A DNA stretch of 64,000 nt from the NCBI RefSeq assembly GCF_019422935.1, contig NZ_JAHZCJ010000003.1, forward strand, positions 62,001 through 126,000, in the 5' to 3' direction. Source of the DNA: Desulfovibrio sp. (GTDB lineage Bacteria > Desulfobacterota > Desulfovibrionia > Desulfovibrionales > Desulfovibrionaceae). Position numbers and translations under genes: made by a program. Of this stretch, positions 8,533-17,535 are shown piece by piece. Numbering within the stretch: position 1 is the first letter of the stretch; each line of letters begins with the position of its first letter. The notes beneath the pieces are model-generated. The model ran no database searches. It saw nothing but the letters and a program-made list of their open reading frames with translations, and was not told the origin of the DNA.

Positions 8533-10299
8533 TCAATCCGTAAACCCTGTAGATGAGCGCACGTAGAAAAAACCGCGCAGCCTCGCCTTGAACATTATCA
8601 GTCGATATTTTCTGTATCGAATTCCCTCAAAGGGAATTCGAAGCAATGGATAAATTATATTGAACAGCTGAAACCACCAGGGGAGCTTATGTTTTCGCAA
8701 AAGATACATCCGCCCAGTTGCATAAGATATAATTTTTTGCTTGTTGGCCATTATGGCCATAGCATCAACTTCATTATGGTGAACATGAACTGAAGGCGCG
8801 TATACAACTGTCAAACCCTTTTCAATGGCGCGCAGCAAATAATCAGTATCTTCCCCGCAACCATATGGCAACCCGGTTCCAGGTCCTAATATTGTATCAA
8901 AAAGACCAATGTAGTTTACAGATTCTTTTCTAAAAAACTGCACATAGGTTTCGCCCCGCTTAAAAATGGACAACAAAGTACACACCCGGTTGGAAGTGCA
9001 AATTAATTTGCGATCCATGCCAGGAGCAGACCAACTCCCCTGAATGGCATGCACATGCAGGCGCGATTCAAAAAAATTTTGGGCTTCAAGCAATGTATCA
9101 GATTCATAAAAGCAGTCATCATCAGGAAAGGCAATATATTGTCCCTGGGCCAATGGCACCAGGACATTTCGCGCATGCGAAACCCCGAGATTGGGCACTT
9201 GGACAACGCGAATGGAGAGGCGCTCTGCATAGCCATCAATCAGTGGTTGTAAAAAACCTGACGGATTCTGGTCTGCAATAAGAACCTCAAATGAATCGGT
9301 GCCGATCGTCTGTTCCAGCAAGCAGTCCAAAAACTTCTGTAGCGGTTGCTGACGGTTAAGTGTAGCAACCAATAGAGAGAAAACTGGCCGCTGACAGTTG
9401 CACGTATTGGCTGAATTTTCAGGTAGCCGCATGGCCCCAGGCAACGGAGGTCTTGCGGTCCAGAGTGGAGTCTTACGAAGTAGCCTACGATAACAGTCAG
9501 CGCACATTGCTGCAAATTGCGCTCCAAGCAATATGGTCAATCCATTGAACAGATAAGACAAAACTAGACGCTTCCACAACATGCCGCGAGCGCAGTCAGG
9601 GAAAAACTCTCGGGATACCAGCAAAACTTCGCGGTTTCGCTTTGCCAAGCCTTCTAGGTTGCCACTTATCCCTCCAAGGCTCATACAAACCAGGGCTGGC
9701 AGATCAAGATAGACCAGATTGTCAGGCTTCAGAGTGCTGCAAAGAAAGCTATAGTCACCTGTAATCCGTAACGAAGTGTCGAATCTGTTAGCTGAAAACA
9801 AACAGCGCCGATGAAATAGCCCCTGATGGGGTAGCGGCATCCCCATAGGAAGGTCGCGCTTAAGAGAGCGTGAGGGGAAGAGGGTATCTACCGCAAAACC
9901 ATCTCCATTGACCAGGGTAACCGGAGCAGCGGCGTATTCAGCATTTTCCGCAAGATTACCCAGGGCAGCTACCGTTGCCTCCAGGCGCTGCGGAGAACAT
10001 ATAAAGTCATCAGCCCCCAAAAAAAGAATCCATTGTCCCTGAGGACCTCCGTCAACTGTAACGGCCTGATTCCAGGCATCACAAATGCCAGTATCTCGTT
10101 GGCATATAAACCGAATAGGTAGGCGGTCCCAATATTCAGTTACGATGTTCTGCGTGTCATCAACAGAGCAGGCATCTTTAATGATGATTTCGATTTGGTG
10201 CTTATCGCACCCCAACAAAGAATTCAGACAACGCCGAAGTGTCTCACCGGCATTAAAAGTAGCGATAATAAATGAAATAACTGGCGAGCAACTATACAT
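8533..10299 (-). CDS. Tandem two-domain GT2 glycosyltransferase
   Basis: A 588-residue protein with two family-2 GT-A domains in one chain. The first begins ISFIIATFNAGETLRRCLNS at about residue 9 and has FLGADDF as its acidic site. The second begins FSLLVATLNRQQPLQKFLDC at about residue 306 and has IAFPDDDCFY as its acidic site. The C-terminal part has a basic, amphipathic stretch (LLRIPFEGIRYRKYRL) that could contact the membrane. Two active sites suggest either alternating addition of two sugars or two successive additions. It is the first gene of the left minus-strand block; AAGGA lies 9 nt before the ATG. Confidence 0.87.
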   Translation of the reverse strand: MYSCSPVISFIIATFNAGETLRRCLNSLLGCDKHQIEIIIKDACSVDDTQNIVTEYWDRLPIRFICQRDTGICDAWNQAVTVDGGPQGQWILFLGADDFICSPQRLEATVAALGNLAENAEYAAAPVTLVNGDGFAVDTLFPSRSLKRDLPMGMPLPHQGLFHRRCLFSANRFDTSLRITGDYSFLCSTLKPDNLVYLDLPALVCMSLGGISGNLEGLAKRNREVLLVSREFFPDCARGMLWKRLVLSYLFNGLTILLGAQFAAMCADCYRRLLRKTPLWTARPPLPGAMRLPENSANTCNCQRPVFSLLVATLNRQQPLQKFLDCLLEQTIGTDSFEVLIADQNPSGFLQPLIDGYAERLSIRVVQVPNLGVSHARNVLVPLAQGQYIAFPDDDCFYESDTLLEAQNFFESRLHVHAIQGSWSAPGMDRKLICTSNRVCTLLSIFKRGETYVQFFRKESVNYIGLFDTILGPGTGLPYGCGEDTDYLLRAIEKGLTVVYAPSVHVHHNEVDAMAIMANKQKIISYATGRMYLLRKHKLPWWFQLFNIIYPLLRIPFEGIRYRKYRLIMFKARLRGFFYVRSSTGFTD

Positions 10300-12276
10300 T
10301 GCTTATCCTTCAGAGAGGTTATCACTAGTATCTGCTTCGGATCCATTGAACATTTCAATAAAATGGCACGATATCAGATTTTATAACAGAAACAAGACAC
10401 CTCAAACCTGTTTTAGACAAAATGCCCTGGGCATCGTATGCCCATACCACTGCTACCAATAAAAACTGGCTTTTTCCAATATGATAAATAAAGAGAAGAG
10501 ACGTTCGACGTCTATTATGAAATTGATGGAATTGGCAACTCCGGGATTGGCACTCCAATCAGAAGGAATAGTGATTAAATTCTGCGCGTTTCGGCAACTT
10601 TACCCTCTGGCTCTGGCAACCTAAAAAAAATCACCCAATCTTTCAAGGTGAGTACTTGAGAACAAGGGCTCCATCGGCGAGTATTTAGGAGATGCACTCC
10701 AAAAATCCTGGATGCTGTGGACTACGGCATTAAAAATTTTTATCCCTCTACAAGTTCGGGTCCGCCTTCATAAGGCACCACATGGTGGCTTTTACACTGC
10801 CCCCTCTCTGACGCAGCGAGCAGTCCTTTGACACGAAATGCACTTGACTTTGTCAGGCCACGTTCCACAGGCCATGTAATCTGCCCACGGGTCGTCTGCA
10901 CACGGCCTCAACCTCGGACAGGTGTTGCAAACAGCACAGACGCCTCCCCAATTCACATCAATAAAAATAAATAGTCATGTTCACGCGTATCCGTTATAGC
11001 GTCTAATCTCACACCGAATAAATCGAAATGATCCATCATCAGCTGGCATGCCTTAGCTGGTGACAACTAGCAATATCCATTTGTTAATTTTCCCAGCAGG
11101 ATGCGCTTCTTTATTGCCAGCATTCCGCGCACAAGCTACATAACTAAAAGTTCAAATACTGTGAAACCCTGACCCTTACAAGATTTACCTGAAAAGGACA
11201 CTTGCCCGTATCACATATTTGCCCCTGAGCTTTCACAAGGCACTAATTCAAAGCTAACATCATTTTCGCTGCTTTCACAACTTACCCGATCCACCATCAC
11301 AAGCAACTATATTCTGGTCAAATTTCACTGCGTGCATTGAATCCTCCCCCAATTATCGGCATGGTTGCAGGCAAAACCTATGGCTGGGCCGTGGGGTGGT
11401 CCCTGATTTGAATTTTCTGGAATTTGCTTTACGGAGGCAAGCCAAACCGGCTACCCCTACCATCCTCCTACCATACCGATATATTGAACTTTTGTGAAGT
11501 CCAGCCCATTGTGCTGCACAATTTTACAACTGCACCTATCCTCAATGACGGCGATGCCGACAGCTTCAGACCGATTGACAAACGGCGGCAGCGTCAGACG
11601 GTTCGATAGATGTAAGATGGGCTGCTTCTAGAACTCGAGAAAGTGTCGCCAAGACGTGCCCCAACAATGCATTGCTCTCTCATGTGCAGGTTGTGTGAGT
11701 TGCCGTTGCCCTGAGCGACCATGATCGCTGCGAGGTGGTCAGGCATACGCGGCTTCCTCTCTAGAACTGCGGCCCTGCGTCATAACGACATTGCCTTGCC
11801 GATTGCGTGTTCCTTGAATGTCTTTATCCCTCCCCCCGTAAAAAAATTCGACCAATGCGACGAGAAGGAGGGGGACTTACTGCGAAACCCGTGTGACAGC
11901 TTTCGTACATGATCCCTTGCAGTGATGTATGACACGAGCACGTTGAAAAGAGTATAGCCAGATTGTTGCAACTCCACCCCGCCATAAAGAATCAACTGCG
12001 CAACATCTCGAGCCGAAAGGTTTTATATATTTATTCTCTGGCTGATAGCGGGCAGCGTTTCAGGCCCTGCAGTAAAGTAAGCTGAAAACACATTGCGGAC
12101 CGTGTGAAAATTATTTGATGGAAGCCCCACCATCTTGACCCATACTTAGAGACAAGGTATTTACTGAACCGGGAAAAGGCCGCAAAAAAATCTAATCTTT
12201 TTTGTCAGCAACTATCAGAAATACTGATGACAATTGAGAAGACATGCTTTTTTTACAGCTTAATGGAGGCAACTCC
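10300..12276. other. Gene-poor stretch inside the polysaccharide locus
   Basis: Nearly 2 kb with no gene I can support. Short open frames occur on both strands (for example 11424-11609 plus, 11780-11995 minus) but none has a ribosome binding site or recognisable protein. A minus-strand frame at 10792-10956 encodes 54 residues with eight cysteines and runs beside an overlapping frame ending in KSHHVVPYEGGPEL, which recalls either a broken HNH nuclease or a translated intergenic repeat. The region separates the left and right halves of the glycan locus and looks like a recombination scar of decayed sequence. Confidence 0.45.
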
Positions 12277-12366
12277 ATGACGATTGTTTCTGGTCTGAAT
12301 AAACTTTCGTATTCCGACTTAGGAGTTCGTTTGTTTCGCTTATCGCCTTTGAAAAAACACGAATAA
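12277..12366 (+). CDS. Possible 29-residue small ORF before wzt
   Basis: A short frame starting ATG at 12277 is preceded by GGAGG with a 7-nt spacer, the best ribosome binding site in this AT-rich stretch. It encodes 29 residues (MTIVSGLNKLSYSDLGVRLF, then RLSPLKKHE) and ends in TAA. Two nucleotides later comes a small hairpin with a T-rich tail (12369-12390). The ABC transporter ATPase gene starts about 140 nt further on. It could be a leader peptide, a genuine small protein, or the surviving N-terminus of a deleted gene. I recognise no family. Confidence 0.35.
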   Translation: MTIVSGLNKLSYSDLGVRLFRLSPLKKHE

Positions 12367-12368
12367 AT

Positions 12369-12390
12369 AGGGCAACATGCCCTTTTATTA
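12369..12390 (+). terminator. Weak hairpin with T-rich tail after the small ORF
   Basis: AGGGCA and TGCCCT form a 6-bp stem with a 3-nt loop, followed by TTTATTAG. This could terminate or attenuate transcription between the 29-residue ORF and the ABC ATPase gene. The stem is short, so the call is tentative. Confidence 0.35.
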
Positions 12391-12507
12391 GTTTTTTATA
12401 TTGATCTGCAATGAATGCTTTGCAGTTAGTGTTATGCTGCTAACTTCATGCGGCGAGCGCAAGGTATTACGCTATTCCTCGAAAACAAATTTTACTTAGA
12501 GGCGATT

Positions 12508-13752
12508 GTGAAGCCAGTTATTCAAGTTGAAGGTTTAAATAAAAAATACTTGCTGCGCCACCAGACGGAAGGGTCGCATCATAAAACCCTCCGTGAGGCA
12601 ATCACAAATCTGCCCAAACGCCTTATCGCGGGCGGATCAGAAAATAGCCACGAAGAATTTTGGGCGGTTAAGGATATAGATTTTAATATTATGCCCGGCG
12701 ACCGGGTCGGCATTGTCGGTCGTAATGGCGCTGGAAAGTCTACGTTGCTTAAGCTTCTCTCCCGCATTACCGAGCCCACCAACGGCAAAATCACCTTGCG
12801 AGGCAGCGTTGCAAGCCTGCTGGAGGTTGGAACTGGCTTTCACCCTGAATTGACTGGGCGAGAAAATATTTTTTTAAATGGTGCAATTCTCGGCATGAAG
12901 CGGAGAGAAGTTCAGAGCAAGTTTGACGAAATTGTGGATTTTTCTGGAGTGGAAAAATTCCTTGATACTCCTGTTAAACGATATTCTTCAGGAATGTATG
13001 TGCGCCTTGCCTTTGCGGTCGCTGCCCACTTGGAACCAGATATTCTTGTTGTAGACGAAGTGCTCGCAGTTGGTGATGCTGAGTTCCAAAAAAAATGCCT
13101 GGGAAAAATGGAACAAGTGAGCCAGGGGCGTGGGCGAACGGTGCTGTTTGTAAGTCACAATATGGCAGCGGTTCGGCAATTATGCACGAGAGGATTGTAT
13201 CTTGCCGATGGTTCTTTGAAGCTTGATGCAGATATTGAGCAAGCTATAAATAGTTATGCTGAGGATATATTTGAGCACAGCACGTTTGCTCCATTAAAGC
13301 TGCCAGGCGTTGATATTACAATTACCGATGTTGAAATTACCGGTGGTGGCATCGTTGATTCTCTGCACCCTTTTCAACCCTCAGATGTCAGAGTTTATGT
13401 AACAGCTGGAAAAGACTACAAAGACCTTGAGCTAGCGCTCACCATATCGCATTCTGATGTTCAAGGGATTGTTTTTGCCAGCAGCAGCATATTCTCCGAG
13501 AAGGGGAAACAGGGCATCCCGAAGGGATCGAGTGTCTTTACTTGTAGATTTGCACGGCTTGGACTCTGTTCAGGCAGCTACTTTTTGGGACTGGAAGTAA
13601 ATGTCCCAAATGTTAACTCTATATATAGAGACCTGTCCTGCAAAGCATTCTCAGTTATAGATGTCCATGCCCCTGAAACAAACCGTGCCAATTTGCCTGC
13701 GTATGGCCATTTTTACCCTACGCACTCATGGGACATCGTGCTCAACCAATAA
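12508..13752 (+). CDS. wzt: Polysaccharide ABC transporter ATP-binding protein (Wzt type)
   Basis: A 414-residue ATPase with a long C-terminal extension, as in Wzt proteins that export O-antigen. The Walker A motif is GRNGAGKST at residues 71-79, the ABC signature YSSGM is at 159-163, and the Walker B motif ILVVDEV includes D182/E183. The last 150 residues or so form a separate beta-rich domain that in Wzt recognises the polysaccharide chain end. An in-frame ATG exists at 12448, but GTG at 12508 is preceded by GAGG with a 5-nt spacer and starts the conserved domain sensibly. Its permease partner is on the opposite strand at 16709-17530, which is unusual because wzm and wzt are normally adjacent. 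Confidence 0.9.
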   Translation: MKPVIQVEGLNKKYLLRHQTEGSHHKTLREAITNLPKRLIAGGSENSHEEFWAVKDIDFNIMPGDRVGIVGRNGAGKSTLLKLLSRITEPTNGKITLRGSVASLLEVGTGFHPELTGRENIFLNGAILGMKRREVQSKFDEIVDFSGVEKFLDTPVKRYSSGMYVRLAFAVAAHLEPDILVVDEVLAVGDAEFQKKCLGKMEQVSQGRGRTVLFVSHNMAAVRQLCTRGLYLADGSLKLDADIEQAINSYAEDIFEHSTFAPLKLPGVDITITDVEITGGGIVDSLHPFQPSDVRVYVTAGKDYKDLELALTISHSDVQGIVFASSSIFSEKGKQGIPKGSSVFTCRFARLGLCSGSYFLGLEVNVPNVNSIYRDLSCKAFSVIDVHAPETNRANLPAYGHFYPTHSWDIVLNQ

Positions 13753-13817
13753 CTGAGGTTGTTTCTTGCAGCACACATCTGCAAAAAATCTATCTAGTAA
13801 AATTAACTGAGGTTATT

Positions 13818-14558
13818 ATGATAAAGCGATTAATAAAAAAGATGCTTGGAATACAAAATTTAGGGCAGCTCATTCCATATCATCCGAATGCGGTTTCCAA
13901 GCCTGAATCTGTGATTCCCATTGTCGATCAGATAAAGACATATACAACACTTGCTCCAAAAAATATTTTCGAGATTGGAGCCAATTACGCTCAAGATGCC
14001 GCTGGCCTGAGGTGGTATTTTAACGTTCCAGCAGAAAACGTGTGGGTGTTTGAACCGCATCCACAAATATTCAAGGAAATCGTAAAGCTTTATCGCTTTA
14101 AGGCCTTCAATGTGGCTGTCTTTAATGACTCACTTATTGCAGAATTTAATATGGTAGATATGGACTTACTTAAAGCGGTTAATAACAACTCCGTCAACAT
14201 AGGCATGTCTGGCCTCATGAATCGCAAAGATATTGTGGGAGTTATGAAAAAAGTGCCGACACAAACCATCCGGATGGATGAGTTTATGGATCAGCATCAG
14301 ATTGAAAGCATTGATTTTCTTAAGCTAGACGTTGAAGGTGCAACCTTTGAGGCATTGGAAGGTTTCGGCTCGCGCTTAAAGGATGTGAAGGCCATGCAGC
14401 TAGAGGCTGAGCATATTCAGGTTTGGGAAAACCAGAAGCTATATACTGATATTGAAAAGTTGCTCACAGAACATGGTTTTTCACTGTTGAATTTCCAACG
14501 CAAATCGCAACAATCAGATTCCATCTGGGTTCAAGAAGAATATATAAAAATCGGATAG
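13818..14558 (+). CDS. FkbM family methyltransferase
   Basis: A 246-residue SAM-dependent methyltransferase of the FkbM family, which commonly O-methylates sugars. Visible elements are NIFEIGANYAQDA (SAM-binding glycine loop), VWVFEPHP (acidic residue binding the ribose), and IDFLKLDVEGATFEALEGF, the hallmark FkbM block. The frame opens further upstream (13728), but ATG at 13818 has GAGG about 6 nt before it and begins MIKRLIKKML. Its position directly after the Wzt gene suggests it may methylate the glycan chain end; in some O-antigens terminal methylation sets chain length and is recognised by Wzt. That link is inference. Confidence 0.85.
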   Translation: MIKRLIKKMLGIQNLGQLIPYHPNAVSKPESVIPIVDQIKTYTTLAPKNIFEIGANYAQDAAGLRWYFNVPAENVWVFEPHPQIFKEIVKLYRFKAFNVAVFNDSLIAEFNMVDMDLLKAVNNNSVNIGMSGLMNRKDIVGVMKKVPTQTIRMDEFMDQHQIESIDFLKLDVEGATFEALEGFGSRLKDVKAMQLEAEHIQVWENQKLYTDIEKLLTEHGFSLLNFQRKSQQSDSIWVQEEYIKIG

Positions 14559-14562
14559 CCCC

Positions 14563-15522
14563 ATGCATAACTTTTGTTTCCTCTTAAAAAGTTACTCAAA
14601 TGACTTTGCCTTAGCCAAGCGATTACTGCTATCATTGCATGCCCATAACAAAGACGATATCCCTGTATACATTAGTGTCCCCAAGTCTGATTATTCCATG
14701 TTTCGTGAATTGGCGGCACCCAATGTATATCTTCTTATGGATGAAGATATTTGTAGTGAGTTGGCGACATCTGAGGTCGCTGGATTCTCTCCCGGCTATA
14801 TAAATCAGGAAATAATAAAACTTTCTTTCTGGGAGCAAAGTAGGTGCAAAAACTATTTCTGCATTGATTCAGATGCAGTGCTTATTCGAGATTTTTATTA
14901 TAGTGATTTTATGTATGATGAAACAACACCTTACACACCACTAGTTGAAGATAGCGATTTAGTTTCAGATCCAAAGTATTATGCCGATTACTGGCAACCT
15001 CGTGAGGTGAGCCTGCGTAAAATTCAAAAAATATTTTCAATTAGGCAAAAAAAAATTCTGACAGTTCATGGAAATATAACTTTTTCTTGCGCAGTTCTAA
15101 AGTCACTAAAGGAAGATTTTTGTGCTCAGCATAATTTTTCTTATTTAGACTTGATTACTTATTCACCATATGAATTTTCATGGTATACTTTTTGGCTGCA
15201 AAAAAACAATATTATACCTATTCATCTTTCTGCGCCCAATATAAAATATTTTCATATGCCGCACCATGTATATCTATCTCGCTTGATGGGGATCTCGGAA
15301 AAGGATCTTGCACGGGGATATGTGGGATACGTTGTAAATTCTAATTTCATGTATACTCTTCCTAGCGAAGAGTATGAAAAAATCCGACCGAGCGACTCGC
15401 TTGCGCGATTAGTGCCGTTCAATATCCTCAGCAGAGCGCTGATGTTGCGTGCAATACTAAATATACAGCATATTTTTGCACGTTCTTTCAAAAAAGTATC
15501 TAGCATTGTAAAAGGCAAATAA
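14563..15522 (+). CDS. DUF6492-like putative glycosyltransferase
   Basis: A 319-residue protein resembling the DUF6492 family, predicted to have a GT-A-like fold. Notable blocks are CFLLKSYSNDFALAKRLLLS at the N-terminus, INQEIIKLSFWEQSRCKNYF, and CIDSDAVLIRDF, which contains a DSDA acidic motif where nucleotide-sugar enzymes bind a metal. The gene is 4 nt after the FkbM gene and 1 nt before the next gene, so all three are probably one transcript. The DNA is very AT-rich with long A and T runs, unlike the flanking genome, which suggests recent acquisition. Enzyme activity is inferred. Confidence 0.65.
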   Translation: MHNFCFLLKSYSNDFALAKRLLLSLHAHNKDDIPVYISVPKSDYSMFRELAAPNVYLLMDEDICSELATSEVAGFSPGYINQEIIKLSFWEQSRCKNYFCIDSDAVLIRDFYYSDFMYDETTPYTPLVEDSDLVSDPKYYADYWQPREVSLRKIQKIFSIRQKKILTVHGNITFSCAVLKSLKEDFCAQHNFSYLDLITYSPYEFSWYTFWLQKNNIIPIHLSAPNIKYFHMPHHVYLSRLMGISEKDLARGYVGYVVNSNFMYTLPSEEYEKIRPSDSLARLVPFNILSRALMLRAILNIQHIFARSFKKVSSIVKGK

Positions 15523-15523
15523 C

Positions 15524-16687
15524 GTGATTGCTGTATGCGAACCCCAATGTAATGACGGCGCGCATGAAATGTGCAATGCTGGATTTCTCATATTGTTATG
15601 CAAAACATTTCCTCAAAAAAAGATTTTTTTCATCGCAGCTCCCAGCCATGTGGAAGCAGTGAAACGATGCCTTGGGCAAGTTAACATTTCTTTTGAAAAT
15701 ATTATTTTTTCCCCTGTTGATATACCCACAGTTGATTTTTCTTTGCAATGTTTTTTTCAGACATACAGTTTTTACAAAAAAATATTCGAGCTATTAACAT
15801 TAAAGAATATTAAACATTGTGTCTTTCTTTCATCACACACGGTCAATCTTTTAGTATTAAAGTTGCTTCAAAAGAAACGTTGTTCTCAAGTTTCCTTTGT
15901 TGTTTTTGTACATAGCATACTAGAATATGCATGCCGCTCATTTTTATGGGGAATAACAAAAAAACGCGAAATTAGATGGCTGCAATATTTTAAGTATGCG
16001 CTTTTACGGGGAAGCAATAGTCATATACAGTATGTAGTATTGTCACCATTCATCCAAAAGCAATTGTCAAAAAATGCAGAATTTTCAAAACTGCCCGTAA
16101 CTGCACTATTGCACCCCTTAGTGATCGATGTAAAAAGTGAAATTTTTACACATGACAATGTTCGACTAGGAATAATTGGTTCGGGTGACAGCGCAAATAA
16201 TGCAAGAATAATTGACACGCTCCTTAAAGAAAAAAACTGTACAAATTATACACTGAAATACTTTTCTCGAGGCGTTCCAGAGAATACGCTTTATGCAGCA
16301 AAAAATGTACAACCAATCTATGATGCAGAGTTTATTCCTAGGGAGCGCATCTCAAAAGAGATGCAAGACATTGACATTTTGCTATATTGTTACCCTAAGA
16401 ACTCATACCAATATGCCCAAAGCGGTGCTTTTTTTGAAATTTTTCAGTACAATAACCCAGCGATTTTTTTAGATAATGAACATTTTATATTTTTCAACGA
16501 GTCTGGTCTCCCCATTGGAAGAAGTGTGCACACTTTTAATGAAATGGCTGATCTGTTAGCTAAAGTTGTTAACAAACAAGAAAGTACAATAATGGAGTTT
16601 TTGACTTTCCAAAAAAACATCCAAATCCGTAGGCGCGAGATTGAATTGTCCCAGATTGAGACTTGCCAGTATCTTTTTAAGACGTAA
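15524..16687 (+). CDS. Uncharacterised GT-B-like protein of the polysaccharide locus
   Basis: A 387-residue protein that I do not recognise confidently. It begins at GTG one nucleotide after the preceding stop, with AAAGG upstream. The C-terminal half resembles the donor domain of GT-B transferases: RLGIIGSGDSANNARIIDTL looks like the start of a Rossmann-type domain, and MQDIDILLYCYP followed by YAQSGAFFEIFQYNNPAIF resembles the region that binds the nucleotide sugar. The N-terminal half has hydrophobic strands (FLILLCKTFPQKKIFFIAAP). It is as AT-rich as its neighbour. A glycosyltransferase role fits the context but is not proven by a clear motif. Confidence 0.5.
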   Translation: MIAVCEPQCNDGAHEMCNAGFLILLCKTFPQKKIFFIAAPSHVEAVKRCLGQVNISFENIIFSPVDIPTVDFSLQCFFQTYSFYKKIFELLTLKNIKHCVFLSSHTVNLLVLKLLQKKRCSQVSFVVFVHSILEYACRSFLWGITKKREIRWLQYFKYALLRGSNSHIQYVVLSPFIQKQLSKNAEFSKLPVTALLHPLVIDVKSEIFTHDNVRLGIIGSGDSANNARIIDTLLKEKNCTNYTLKYFSRGVPENTLYAAKNVQPIYDAEFIPRERISKEMQDIDILLYCYPKNSYQYAQSGAFFEIFQYNNPAIFLDNEHFIFFNESGLPIGRSVHTFNEMADLLAKVVNKQESTIMEFLTFQKNIQIRRREIELSQIETCQYLFKT

Positions 16688-16708
16688 ACGCGGGGAGGAG
16701 GACACCTT

Positions 16709-17530
16709 CTAAATCACGTCGGCAAAGGTGCGCTCTGCCTTGCGGAATATCTTAATACCGCAAAACAGGAAGAAAAGCGCGCAGCCAACACTGATAAGCA
16801 AGGCGCGCTGGGGAAATGCGATCGAACCCAAAACAGCCCAGCGAAATCCATCAATGACGCCAACCATGGGGTTGCATTCATAGAGTAGACGCCATTTTTC
16901 GGGCACTATACTTGAGGAAAAGCCGACAGGTGAAAGGTACAACCCAAACTGTGTGATAAAGGGGACGATGATGCGAAAGTCGCGGTAGGTCACGTTGAGC
17001 GCACATAGAATAAGCCCAGGCCCAAGAGCCACAATGGCCGCCAGCACGGTCAGCGGTATAACTGCAAAAAACTGTATCGACGGAACATACTGATACCAAA
17101 ACATCATGGCGCTCAGCAGAGCAAAAGAGATGACGAAGTCCGTCATTGCAACGCCCATGGTTGCCGCTGGCACGATAATTCTGGGAAAATAGACTTTGGC
17201 CACAAGATTGCTGTTCGCCACCAAACTGTTGGCAGAGGTTGCTATGGCCGAACTGAATAATTGCCACGGCAGCATGGCCGTAAAAACCATCAAAGGATAG
17301 GGGGCTCCCCCTTCAGAAGGCAGCTTGGCCACTTTGGCAAATACAAATGTAAAGGCCGCCATAGTCAACAATGGGCGTAAGACTGCCCACAATACGCCCA
17401 CTACGGTCTGCTTGTATTGTACGGCCACATCCCGCCATGTCAAAATGAGAAAGAGTTCGCGATAGTGCCACAAATCTTTCCAATACTGGCGCTCGCTACG
17501 CCCTGCTTCGATGACAAGTTCTTGAGACAT
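16709..17530 (-). CDS. wzm: Polysaccharide ABC transporter permease (Wzm type)
   Basis: A 273-residue integral membrane protein of the ABC-2 polysaccharide-export type. It begins with a cytoplasmic amphipathic segment (WHYRELFLILTWRDVAVQYK), the conserved region preceding the first membrane span in Wzm/TagG proteins, then has about six hydrophobic segments including ILCALNVTYRDFRIIVPFI, another conserved block. With the Wzt-type ATPase it would move the undecaprenyl-linked glycan across the inner membrane. The gene is 5 nt downstream of the fcl gene and converges with the AT-rich plus-strand cassette. Confidence 0.92.
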   Translation of the reverse strand: MSQELVIEAGRSERQYWKDLWHYRELFLILTWRDVAVQYKQTVVGVLWAVLRPLLTMAAFTFVFAKVAKLPSEGGAPYPLMVFTAMLPWQLFSSAIATSANSLVANSNLVAKVYFPRIIVPAATMGVAMTDFVISFALLSAMMFWYQYVPSIQFFAVIPLTVLAAIVALGPGLILCALNVTYRDFRIIVPFITQFGLYLSPVGFSSSIVPEKWRLLYECNPMVGVIDGFRWAVLGSIAFPQRALLISVGCALFFLFCGIKIFRKAERTFADVI

Positions 17531-17535
17531 AAGCG

